Shown one piece after another: positions 47,554-54,867 of a stretch of DNA of 64,000 nt. Positions within the stretch are counted from its first letter, which is position 1. Each line of letters starts with the position of its first letter. The translations under genes and the position numbers were made by a program. The notes beneath the pieces are model-generated. The model was not told where the DNA came from. It saw only the letters and a list, made by a program, of their open reading frames with translations, and made no database searches. The stretch comes from JBEKTW01 sp049515655 (lineage in GTDB: Bacteria > Bacteroidota > Ignavibacteria > UBA10030 > SZUA-254), in NCBI GenBank assembly GCA_049515655.1, contig JBEKTW010000010.1, positions 52,677 to 116,676 of the forward strand, read 5' to 3'.

Positions 47554-48396
47554 TCACTTACAGAGAATCATCTTTTTTGTTTCAGAGTACGTTGCGGCGG
47601 TTAGGCGATAGAAATAGACGCCGCTCGGCAAATCATTCGCGTCAACTATGCGCGAGTAATTTCCCGGTTCTTGTTTGCCATTCACGAGAGTATGGACTTC
47701 CCTTCCCAGTAGATCATAGAGCTTCAAGGTGACAAAAGACTCTCGCGCAACGGAATACATGATTGTCGAAGTCGGATTGAATGGATTGGGGTAGTTTTGA
47801 TGGAGCTCAAACCTGATTGGCAATGCTTGATTGTTGACCTCCTTGACTGATGTCACCACATCACCAGTAGTAGCATTAATGCCCACCCTTCTCGTGCTAT
47901 CACTGCAATTGTAGCTTATTTGCCATTCTGTTATAAATGGTGGGGCAGGCCATTGCATAAGCAAAGCGGTGATCGTGCACGTAGGAAATCGTTTTCGGAT
48001 ACCTGATCCTCCTGCACGCTCCGCGACCAACAACGCTGAATCGCTATCCATCCATCGATTGCTGAGAATCGCAGGGCCAACTCCCAACGAATCCCAATGG
48101 TCAAATGTGACGTGATTGTTCTGACCAATGAAGCTGTACGCTCTTGAGTTGAAGAAATTCAAAGAGTCGAAAGAAAAATACACGTAAGTCCAGACACTCG
48201 CTTCACCGGTCGTATCGATGCCAGAAGTTTGGACAGATGCTAGTTCTGCATTACTTGCAAAGGTAATTGCAAGTGAGTCTGCTGTGGCTATGAGATGTTT
48301 TGCAGTCATCGGGACTTGAGCTCTGGCCTGAAGGAAGAGGCAATTCAGCATGATTGCAATCGCAGTAGGAACCCGAAAAGATTGTCTTCGTATCAT
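47554..48396 (-). CDS. Secreted protein with T9SS type A sorting domain
   Basis: 280 aa. Signal peptide (FRVPTAIAIMLNCLFLQARAQ), a ~170-residue unrecognised mature domain (VWTYVYFSFDSLNFFNSRAY; CNDSTRRVGINATTGDVV, which resembles a PepSY-like segment), and the C-terminal sorting signal HQNYPNPFNPTSTIMYSV, LYDLLGREV and KKMILCK. AAGAGG precedes the ATG. Exported through T9SS; substrate or ligand unknown. Confidence 0.87.
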   Translation of the reverse strand: MIRRQSFRVPTAIAIMLNCLFLQARAQVPMTAKHLIATADSLAITFASNAELASVQTSGIDTTGEASVWTYVYFSFDSLNFFNSRAYSFIGQNNHVTFDHWDSLGVGPAILSNRWMDSDSALLVAERAGGSGIRKRFPTCTITALLMQWPAPPFITEWQISYNCSDSTRRVGINATTGDVVTSVKEVNNQALPIRFELHQNYPNPFNPTSTIMYSVARESFVTLKLYDLLGREVHTLVNGKQEPGNYSRIVDANDLPSGVYFYRLTAATYSETKKMILCK

Positions 48397-48475
48397 ATCA
48401 TGTCCTCTTATGTACTAGTAACCGATGTTACGCAAAAAGTAGCCTGTGGATGAAATCAGTTGTCCGAACTCACCC

Positions 48476-48560
48476 TGTGGTCCCTCTCTAAACTTAGAGA
48501 GGGACGTTGGCTCTCCAAACGCTCCCCTTCTCTTGTTCAAGAGAAGGGGCTGGGGGATGA
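48476..48560. repeat. Pair of intergenic palindromes
   Basis: GTCCCTCTCTaaacttAGAGAGGGAC and CCCTTCTCTTGTTCAAGAGAAGGG, followed by GGGGGATGAGTT. These belong to the same general class as the hairpins at 4.8 and 6.87 kb. No gene in 48397-48609. Confidence 0.6.
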
Positions 48561-48609
48561 GTTCCGAAAATAGCATCATAAGAGTTCTTTTTCCCCTCCA
48601 TGCGTAACA

Positions 48610-48880
48610 TCACTTAGTAATTGCGCCCTGAGTAGTAATCATACTGCACATGCCATAGTGAGTCCCACCATCGTGGATGCCGACAACGGCACCCGTGCTA
48701 CCGACACACCATCCTGTCAGAGTGTCAACGAAGAAGATGTCGTGGAGATCGTTTCCGAGAGGTAAGGGGTTTTGCCAAGCGGCGTGTCTTATCCCCAGCG
48801 CCAACCCAACGGCCGCCAGCAGGAACTCCAGCGTAATTATTACTGCTACCGAGGTCTTCGTTATCGTTTGTTCACCTCTT
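48610..48880 (-). pseudogene. Truncated YCF48/BNR-like secreted protein
   Basis: The leftward frame encodes a signal-like stretch (VAVIITLEFLLAAVGLALG) and one repeat of the photosystem-stability-factor type: WQNPLPLGNDLHDIFFVDT, then LTGWCVGSTGAVVGIHDGG. No usable start codon is in frame upstream, and the repeat series and sorting domain expected downstream are missing. I take it as the 5' remnant of a longer T9SS-type protein. Confidence 0.5.
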
Positions 48881-48956
48881 GCATCATTTCATTGGAATAC
48901 GCTTAAAGAGCGGCCGACCACACCGAGATCACCCCGAATTCACCCAGCATGAGTTA

Positions 48957-49592
48957 TCACAAATCAAATTGTACTGTTGAGAGCAAAGGAATAAACCCCT
49001 CTTCCAAATCGAACGTTTGAGTCAATCCGCCTTCAAGCCTGACTCGAATGTTCGCGTTCAATGGAATAGCGAGCCCAAAGCTCAGTGATGCAAAGCCCTT
49101 GGTCATCTGGACTCCCGAGCCGCTGTATGTTGAACGGGAAACGTTCCGTGGGTTGGAGTCGAACCACGTCGAGACTACAATTTCGCCTGTATTCAACCGG
49201 CAAATGCCGGTCCTGAGTGACAAGAACGGATTGATGATGGAACCCGAACTGCCTAACCGAGCAGCAAGTGAAGCTTCAACGACATTCGATGGAGCTCCCG
49301 AAACGCTCCACCGAAGGCCGGCGATGGCTGGAAATACGAGCCAGAGATTGTCGCCACGATATGAATAGCTGCTGTAGGTGATATCCAAAGCCAGGTCGAC
49401 GGCTGAGCTAGCCGGATATGCAACACCTCCGCCGATTGTCCAGCCATCGCCCCAGTTGCTCAAGACCCCGGTAGTCAGACCGCTAGGAGACACGCCAGCC
49501 AGAACCTCGGGACGCAAGGTACTTTGTGCGTGTGAGGAGGTTGTAAGCACAAGAGCAGCGGCGATCAGCGTGATCGATCGTTCACCCCTCAT
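48957..49592 (-). CDS. Predicted outer-membrane beta-barrel protein
   Basis: 211 aa from ATG 49592 (MRGERSITLIAAALVLTTSSHAQ), after AAAGGGG; the frame is open to 49634. After the signal peptide there are alternating amphipathic strands (AVDLALDITYSSYSYRG; FASLSFGLAIPLNANIRVRL) and a terminal ..STVQFDL with C-terminal hydrophobic residue, as in small outer-membrane barrels. No specific family recognised. Confidence 0.75.
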   Translation of the reverse strand: MRGERSITLIAAALVLTTSSHAQSTLRPEVLAGVSPSGLTTGVLSNWGDGWTIGGGVAYPASSAVDLALDITYSSYSYRGDNLWLVFPAIAGLRWSVSGAPSNVVEASLAARLGSSGSIINPFLSLRTGICRLNTGEIVVSTWFDSNPRNVSRSTYSGSGVQMTKGFASLSFGLAIPLNANIRVRLEGGLTQTFDLEEGFIPLLSTVQFDL

Positions 49593-49724
49593 CACAATGA
49601 CCCCTTTCCAACGCAAATGGCACATGACGTACATATATAACGATTATGCCCCCTTTACCCCCCAAGCATCCCATCAAGTTTCTTAGCAATACGATGTTGC
49701 ATCTGTCAAGGGAAGTTCCTATTA

Positions 49725-50357
49725 TTGGGCAAACAACAACACCACCGCATGCACGAGAGCGACGAGCGACTTATCGAGCAGGTACGGGCCTCGGATGAAG
49801 ATGCCTTCCGGATTTTATTCGAGAAGTATCAACCGATACTGTTCCGATTTGTTTTGCAGAGCCTTCACGATGCAGAGACTGCTCATGACCTGGTTCAAGA
49901 GACATTCCTGCGCCTCTGGAACCACCGCGCATCTATTCAGTCAAAACTCCCTTTGCTCAGTTACCTTTTCCGCATCTGCAGGAACCTTGTGCGCGACCAC
50001 GCAAGACATCATGCGGTGAAAATAAGGCTCGAAATGGAAATTCCTCGCGCTTCACCCTCGGTGGGAGACAATCCCGAGGAATCTCTACAACTGAGCATTC
50101 TGGAGGAAAAATTGTCCGAGGTTGTGAGAACGAAGCTGCCCACAAGGTGTCAGGAGATCTTCCTTCTCAGCAGAATGGAGGGAATGTCCTATATGGAAAT
50201 TAGCGCGCACCTTGGTATCAGCGTCAAAACCGTAGAAAATCAAATTACTCGAGCCCTGAAAATCATTAGACGACACCTCTTGCGGTATGTGCAAAGTCCA
50301 AATAGGGGGAGCGAGAGGGAAAAAGGGGATAACGATGGCGAATCGAAAATTGGCTGA
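49725..50357 (+). CDS. ECF-type RNA polymerase sigma factor
   Basis: 210 aa (TTG start; ATG 49749 gives MHESDERLIEQV and is equally likely). Region 2: DEDAFRILFEKYQPILFRFV and DAETAHDLVQETFLRLWNHR. Region 4: PTRCQEIFLLSRMEGMSYMEI then SAHLGISVKTVENQITRALK. FecI-like subgroup of the Bacteroidota. Faces away from the FecR/TonB-receptor operon and is its best partner candidate in the window. Confidence 0.9.
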   Translation: MGKQQHHRMHESDERLIEQVRASDEDAFRILFEKYQPILFRFVLQSLHDAETAHDLVQETFLRLWNHRASIQSKLPLLSYLFRICRNLVRDHARHHAVKIRLEMEIPRASPSVGDNPEESLQLSILEEKLSEVVRTKLPTRCQEIFLLSRMEGMSYMEISAHLGISVKTVENQITRALKIIRRHLLRYVQSPNRGSEREKGDNDGESKIG

Positions 50358-50701
50358 TCTTTTCGCGGGGACATTTGCTGGAATCCGTGTCTGCGGGCGA
50401 AGAAGAACGCATAGCGACCTGCCAACTGAGGCAACTTAGGAAAGGCCAAGGCTCAAAGCGAGTTGAGCGTTATTTCTGTGATAAAGCCGATATCACTTTG
50501 GGAGACCGCCGTGAAATGATGGTTGTTCAAATGCGACATTGAGTGTCCGAATTCAGCTGAATTCTGTCCGTAGAGTGTATGGCGTGCCGCGCCTACCTGC
50601 TTTTGGGGCTTCGTTTTCCGGTTTGGAGCGGGCGATCGCGTGGTCACAATCGAATCCGAGTAGTGTTGGAGATCCCCATCGAATTAATCCAGGGTCTGAA
50701 C
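50358..50701. other. Intergenic region without a recognisable gene
   Basis: About 340 bp between the sigma factor and the toxin-antitoxin promoter. Only short frames without ribosome binding sites; no repeats or hairpins stood out. Confidence 0.45.
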
Positions 50702-50730
50702 TTGACAATATGTCAAAAATGACATATATT
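50702..50730 (+). promoter_or_regulatory. Toxin-antitoxin promoter with palindromic operator, predicted leaderless
   Basis: TTGACA (50702-50707), 17-bp spacer, TATATT (50725-50730), then 5 bp to the ATG at 50736. The inverted repeat ATATGTCA-AAAA-TGACATAT (50708-50727) fills the spacer and overlaps the -10, the expected binding site for the antitoxin. Confidence 0.82.
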
Positions 50731-50735
50731 GTGCT

Positions 50736-51065
50736 ATGGAATCCGCCGAAAAGCCGTTAGTGTGGTTGCACGGAGAGGTAAAGACTCCTCCTCTTTCGAG
50801 CGCAGCACGGATTGAAACCGGTTATTTGCTCCGGCAGCTGCAGATGGGTCCCAAGCTCTCAATGTCGCACTCGCGGCCTATGCCTTCTATTGGTGTGAGG
50901 TGTCATGAGTTGAGAATCAACGACGAGAACAAGACTTGGCGCATTGTGTATCGTATCGATCCAGATGCCATAGTGATCTTGGAGGTGTTCGAGAAAAAAT
51001 CAAATGAAACCCCTACAAATGTTGCCGAGAATTGCAGGCGGCGAATTCGACTTTATGAGAAATAA
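50736..51065 (+). CDS. HigB/Gp49-like toxin
   Basis: 109 aa. Family signature from the very start: PLVWLHGEVKTPPLSSAARIE, GYLLRQLQMG, LSMSHSRPMPSIGVRCHELR, WRIVYRIDPDAIVILEVFEKK and a C-terminal CRRRIRLYEK. RelE-superfamily mRNA interferase. The signature at the N-terminus fixes the start at 50736 even though no Shine-Dalgarno site can exist. Confidence 0.92.
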   Translation: MESAEKPLVWLHGEVKTPPLSSAARIETGYLLRQLQMGPKLSMSHSRPMPSIGVRCHELRINDENKTWRIVYRIDPDAIVILEVFEKKSNETPTNVAENCRRRIRLYEK

Positions 51066-51080
51066 TACAGGAACAGGAAT

Positions 51081-51395
51081 ATGAATACGGCAAAGAAAAA
51101 AAATCTCGAGGCAAAAGGTTGGAAGTTCGGAAGCACGAAAGAATTCTTGAACCTCTCTGCTGAAGAAGCTGCATATATCGAAGTGAAAATGCTCCTGAGC
51201 AAGGATCTCCGGAATACCCGAAGGCGCAGGGGTCTCACCCAACATCAATTGGCCCGGCTCATGAAGTCCAGTCAATCGAGAGTCGCGAAGATGGAAGCGG
51301 GAGATCCTTCGGTTTCATTAGATCTTCTTGTCAGGTCCCTGTTGAAACTGGGGACATCTCAAAAACGTCTTGTTCGAATGCTCGCCTTATCATAA
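51081..51395 (+). CDS. HigA-like XRE-family antitoxin
   Basis: 104 aa. N-terminal helical part (GSTKEFLNLSAEEAAYIEVK) typical of Gp49-partner antitoxins, then the helix-turn-helix LRNTRRRRGLTQHQLARLMK and SSQSRVAKMEAGDPSVSLDLL. Fifteen bp after the toxin, with an AGGAA-like RBS in the gap. Binds the toxin and the operator at 50708-50727. Confidence 0.92.
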   Translation: MNTAKKKNLEAKGWKFGSTKEFLNLSAEEAAYIEVKMLLSKDLRNTRRRRGLTQHQLARLMKSSQSRVAKMEAGDPSVSLDLLVRSLLKLGTSQKRLVRMLALS

Positions 51396-51435
51396 CCCGG
51401 CTTCCTGTAGAGCTGGCGAGACTGCGATGTGTGGA

Positions 51436-51556
51436 CTTGGTCCTTTAGCTACCGGCTAGCGAGACGGTAATTTTTACCGAGCGTCATCAGGAAAGCGCTA
51501 GCTTAAGTTCATATATCAAATTGTTTGTCGGTACGCAGTTCGGGCCGCTCCTACAT
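51436..51556 (+). repeat. ~130-bp dispersed repeat (partner of 35820-35958)
   Basis: CTTGGTCCTTTAGCT, GAGACGGTAATTTTTACCGA, GTCATCAGGA, CAAATTGTTTGTCGGTACG and CAGTTCGGGCCGCTCCTAC match the 35.8-kb copy in order. Lies between the antitoxin and the HEPN gene. No gene in 51396-51648. Confidence 0.6.
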
Positions 51557-51582
51557 ACCCCTCCGCGAAAAGTCGTCAAGAG

Positions 51583-51633
51583 GCGTACCCAAGAACCCGG
51601 ATCAGTGTTGTGAGTTCTGAAATGTTCCTCCCG
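51583..51633 (+). repeat. Dispersed repeat GTGAGTTCTGAAATGTTCCTCCC (copy 2)
   Basis: GGCGTACCCAAGAACCCGGATCAG-type lead, then GTTGTGAGTTCTGAAATGTT and CCTCCCG. Matches 30383-30437. Confidence 0.6.
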
Positions 51634-51648
51634 TTGTGGAGGTTCTTA

Positions 51649-52059
51649 TCAACGATTGAGGATCCCTGATGCCCATGCACGGAATCTCTCCAGGCGCTTC
51701 CAAAGTTCCCTGGTTTGGGCGGGTGTGTACAACTCACCCAGGTACGACACTTTCGTCTTTTCCTCTATTAGTCGCCTGAGTTGATTAAGTGCTTTCTCCT
51801 TTTCATCAGAGGCGGCGATCACACTTTCCAGCAATGCTATGGCATCTTCGTGACTCTCACCAACACTCTTCTGACCGGATTGTTGAATGCTGAGGGCATC
51901 GGCATAAGCGATGGCGGCGTATACGATGAGAACCCCGGCAGCCGTCCAGTATTCCAACTCAATGGAATCTTTCGCCGCGCTGAAAAAATGTACGGCAACC
52001 CGCTGGTACTCAGCGTAACGCACACGAGAAATCGATTTTCTACCTGCGCGCTTAGCCAT
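51649..52059 (-). CDS. HEPN-domain protein (toxin of an MNT/HEPN pair)
   Basis: 136 aa, mostly helical: VRYAEYQRVAVHFFSAAKDS, LIVYAAIAYADALSIQQSG (I-x-Y-A-D-A-x-S core of this HEPN subgroup), TPAQTRELWKRLERFRAWA. HEPN partners of MNT nucleotidyltransferases are RNases or RNase-like toxins that the MNT silences by AMPylation. The canonical R-x4-6-H is not obvious, so activity is uncertain. Overlaps the upstream nucleotidyltransferase by 8 bp. Confidence 0.78.
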   Translation of the reverse strand: MAKRAGRKSISRVRYAEYQRVAVHFFSAAKDSIELEYWTAAGVLIVYAAIAYADALSIQQSGQKSVGESHEDAIALLESVIAASDEKEKALNQLRRLIEEKTKVSYLGELYTPAQTRELWKRLERFRAWASGILNR

Positions 52060-52378
52060 GCAGCAGGTCCTTAGGATTCTTGCCTGCTATGACTATGCCG
52101 TGACTCAGGATACTCTTCACAAGCGACGATTTTGATTTTTTCTGCAGCTCTTCAACCGTGAAATAGACAGGAGCTACTTTGACTCCAAATTTCCGATACA
52201 ACTCTGACGATACCGCATCCAGACGTTCTCGTACAATTTCTTTTTGCTTTTCCTTCTTGACAATACAGCACATATCAAGGTCGGACATGGGAGTTTCTTC
52301 TCCTCTTGCTACGCTTCCAAAGAGCACAGCACTGACAGCAGGACTCCCCAGGTTCGCCGAGAGGAATGTTTTGATCAC
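52052..52378 (-). CDS. MNT-type nucleotidyltransferase (antitoxin), second half of a split HTH-MNT gene
   Basis: 108 aa from GTG 52378. Nucleotidyltransferase signature AVLFGSVARGEETPMSDLD: GS at 21-22 and catalytic Asp33/Asp35. The frame upstream is continuous with the winged-helix ORF except for one TAA at 52405-52403, so the ancestral protein was an HTH-MNT fusion. Whether this half is translated alone depends on the weak GTG start. Family members AMPylate the partner HEPN toxin. Confidence 0.75.
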   Translation of the reverse strand: MIKTFLSANLGSPAVSAVLFGSVARGEETPMSDLDMCCIVKKEKQKEIVRERLDAVSSELYRKFGVKVAPVYFTVEELQKKSKSSLVKSILSHGIVIAGKNPKDLLHG

Positions 52379-52402
52379 CTCAGGAAATTGTCTCTCCGAG
52401 TG

Positions 52403-52663
52403 TTATATCGGCAGCAGAGCTTCTCGCACCAAGAAATGCTCACGATTCAATGTAAACAAATGGTCCCGCCCACCCCGCTGTCTCCGAACGATGCCAAGCT
52501 CTTCCAGCGACGACAACGCTTTCAAGGCAGACCGTGGCTGCATTCCTGAGACGCGTGCAACCTCATTACCGGTGAAGCCGGTCGAAGTATCCATCAGTGC
52601 GCGGAGCACAGCCACGTGCGACCATGACCGCAATACCTCATCAAGGACTCGATGCATGATCAT
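52403..52663 (-). CDS. Winged-helix domain, first half of a split HTH-MNT gene
   Basis: About 86 aa from MIMHRVLDEV (52663); the frame is open to 52744 but the upstream part overlaps the operator repeats. Winged HTH: SHVAVLRALMDTSTGFTGNE, VARVSGMQPRSALKALSSLE, LGIVRRQRGGRDHLFTLNRE. It ends LLPI-stop, and the same frame resumes directly as HSERQFPEVIKTFL into the nucleotidyltransferase. The stop removes the DNA-binding part from the enzyme, or is a sequencing error. Confidence 0.65.
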   Translation of the reverse strand: MIMHRVLDEVLRSWSHVAVLRALMDTSTGFTGNEVARVSGMQPRSALKALSSLEELGIVRRQRGGRDHLFTLNREHFLVREALLPI

Positions 52664-52682
52664 GAATTTCTTCTCTCTTTCA

Positions 52683-52714
52683 TATACTTTTGTACACAAA
52701 TGTATACTTTTGTA
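52683..52714 (-). promoter_or_regulatory. Operator-like direct repeats upstream of the HTH-MNT gene
   Basis: TATACTTTTGTA occurs at 52683-52694 and again at 52703-52714, 20 bp apart (two helical turns), each flanked by partly palindromic bases. Their position just upstream of the HTH start suggests autoregulation. Confidence 0.6.
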
Positions 52715-52746
52715 TATAAAGTGCAACTGTGCATGTGCGGCCAATT

Positions 52747-52800
52747 GTGAGTTCTGGAATGTTCCTCCCCCTGCTACAAAGTTGAGTCAACCGCCGTTAG
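52747..52800. repeat. Dispersed repeat (copy 3) ending in a CCGCC palindrome
   Basis: GTGAGTTCTGGAATGTTCCT then CCCCCTGCTAC (52747-52777) repeats the 30.4- and 51.6-kb sequence; ACCGCCGTTAGGCGGT follows and resembles the hairpin inserts of the tRNA-like copies. Confidence 0.6.
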
Positions 52801-52814
52801 GCGGTGAAGGACTA

Positions 52815-54695
52815 TTAGTCTTTTATCGTACATTCAAGCGCGACCACGGAAAGAGGGGGGAAGGCGTAAGGGAATTTAGCAGATTTCGTAACGAACTGTG
52901 AGGATAACAGACGAACTCGCTCGGGTTCTTCAAAACTATTCAATACGTCACGCTCTCCGGCATTCTTCGTGTCCACTAATTTCCAGACGTGAACCGTCCC
53001 GCCAATCGTGCCGAATGCTGAAAGATCCACCAGCGTGCGGCGTTCATGAAGTGTGCTGTTAACCACCAACAACGATACTTTGCCGCGAGACATGGTGGCG
53101 CTCACATCATCCCGATCCATCTTCCCCTCCAGCGTTACCCGCAGCGGATGGATACCTGCATGATGTGCATAGAGCTGTTGAACGTAGTAGGTCGGGGTTT
53201 TGTAGAGTCGCAAGTTATCGGTTTGGATGATCCCCGAGCAGAAACTATTGGTAAGGTTGGAACGGTTGGCGATCTCGATGATGTCCGCGTGCCGGTGCAT
53301 GAAGTTGTGGTATCTGGCGCATGCCAGGGCATTGTCCAGCGACAACAATCTTCCGCGTCCAACTCCCCAATCGCCTGCGGTGGTATTCCACTCGGTCACA
53401 GCCACTTTGATGTTTCTCCTCGATGCGCTGTCAAGCCATTGCTCTATGGTCCGGATTTCGCTCTCTTTTCCGGCAAGATCTTCGCATTCGTAGTGATGGG
53501 GAGAGACATAATCCAGGTATTGTCCGGAAGTGTTAATGATGTTGGGGGTTGGAAATGATGAAAGTAATTTGATGGTTGGGTCAACAGCTTTCATTGCCCG
53601 GCAGAAGACCGGAAGCTCTCGCTCGTATTCATCACCCTCCAGTTCGTTGCCGATCTGCCAGAATTTTACGTTGTATTGTGCAGGATGGCCGTTGGCCGCT
53701 CGCAGCATTCCCATCGGTGTCTCCGGTGAACCGTTGAAATATTCCACCTCATCTGCGGCATTCTTGGGTATGCGGCCTGTCAGACGTACGCAAATGAGAG
53801 GCTCCGCGTCGACGACCCTGCAAAGCTGAACGAACTCTTCCAGTCCCGCTCCCGTCGGATGTTGTCCACCCCAGGGGAGATTGATCCACGGCGGGCGCTT
53901 ATCAGGGTCGCCAATCAGCCGTAACCAGTCGAATGTCTCGGTAGCGCTGCCGCCCAGCCGGATGATGCCGGGTTTTAATTCCTTCAATGCCTTTACGACA
54001 TCGATCCGCCATCCACCCACGGTCCGTTCAGGCATTAACGAAACCTGATCGATCCAGATTGTGCCAGGACCGCGAAACTCTACGACAAGTGACGCGTTGC
54101 CGGATGGTTCCAAGGGTAGGAGACGTGCAGTGTATTTTTTCCATTCTTCAGTAGCTGAAAATTTTGTGGCGGAGAGAATTTTGTTGCCGGCACGCAAATA
54201 CATCCGCACGCTCCCGGAGATTCCCTTTTCTCGCAGATAGGCCGATAACCGAAGTGCCTTTCCCTTCTCTACGCCGATACCATCCTGGGCAAGACCGAGT
54301 GTGCAGGGTTCATCTCCTTTCACTTCGATCCGCTGTGATACTTTGCCATTAAAGGCTTGCGCACTATCCAGAGAGTACCTGCCCCGATGCACTGCCCCGA
54401 CGGGATACCATGGTTTCTCTCTGAAATCAATCTGCTTCCGGAAAGCGACGTTATACGGTGAAAGACCTTCAAAGCTGTTGTCGCAGACTTTTTCCGACCA
54501 CATACCCGGCACGAGGTCACAAAGGTATTCGATAAACTGGCCGTACTGGTACGGATTGACCGGGGTATCGAAGAGTAACTCGCGTTCCGGGCGGATGACG
54601 GTATTGTCGGCAGCGTTCGTGTTCAACGATGGTTGGGCCGTAAGAAGTGAAAACCCAACCATCAGAGAAGATATTATTGAGGAAATATGTTTCAT
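52815..54695 (-). CDS. GH51-type alpha-L-arabinofuranosidase, secreted
   Basis: 626 aa with a signal peptide (ISSIISSLMVGFSLLTAQ). A short N-terminal strand is followed by a carbohydrate-binding-like jelly roll (~110-220: RYSLDSAQAFNGKVSQRIEV .. GTIWIDQVSLMP) and the (beta/alpha)8 barrel: GIIRLGGSATETFDW, acid/base Glu351 in FWQIGNELEGDEY, nucleophile Glu435 in VAVTEWNTTAG, then the C-terminal beta domain. It releases arabinose from arabinoxylan or arabinan side chains. With the GH2 enzyme at 61208 it points to plant-polysaccharide use. Confidence 0.9.
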   Translation of the reverse strand: MKHISSIISSLMVGFSLLTAQPSLNTNAADNTVIRPERELLFDTPVNPYQYGQFIEYLCDLVPGMWSEKVCDNSFEGLSPYNVAFRKQIDFREKPWYPVGAVHRGRYSLDSAQAFNGKVSQRIEVKGDEPCTLGLAQDGIGVEKGKALRLSAYLREKGISGSVRMYLRAGNKILSATKFSATEEWKKYTARLLPLEPSGNASLVVEFRGPGTIWIDQVSLMPERTVGGWRIDVVKALKELKPGIIRLGGSATETFDWLRLIGDPDKRPPWINLPWGGQHPTGAGLEEFVQLCRVVDAEPLICVRLTGRIPKNAADEVEYFNGSPETPMGMLRAANGHPAQYNVKFWQIGNELEGDEYERELPVFCRAMKAVDPTIKLLSSFPTPNIINTSGQYLDYVSPHHYECEDLAGKESEIRTIEQWLDSASRRNIKVAVTEWNTTAGDWGVGRGRLLSLDNALACARYHNFMHRHADIIEIANRSNLTNSFCSGIIQTDNLRLYKTPTYYVQQLYAHHAGIHPLRVTLEGKMDRDDVSATMSRGKVSLLVVNSTLHERRTLVDLSAFGTIGGTVHVWKLVDTKNAGERDVLNSFEEPERVRLLSSQFVTKSAKFPYAFPPLSVVALECTIKD

Positions 54696-54867
54696 GGGAC
54701 TTTCACCTTATATCCGTTCATTCTAATTCCTCGGTCAACCACCGAGTAGTTTGATCCATTCTTGTACTCAATGATGACGAACGCTTGGGCAACTGAGGTT
54801 CTTGATTGCTCCAATTTAATCCACGCGAGTCACCGGAGATCATTTGACCCTGATATTGCGTTCGCCT

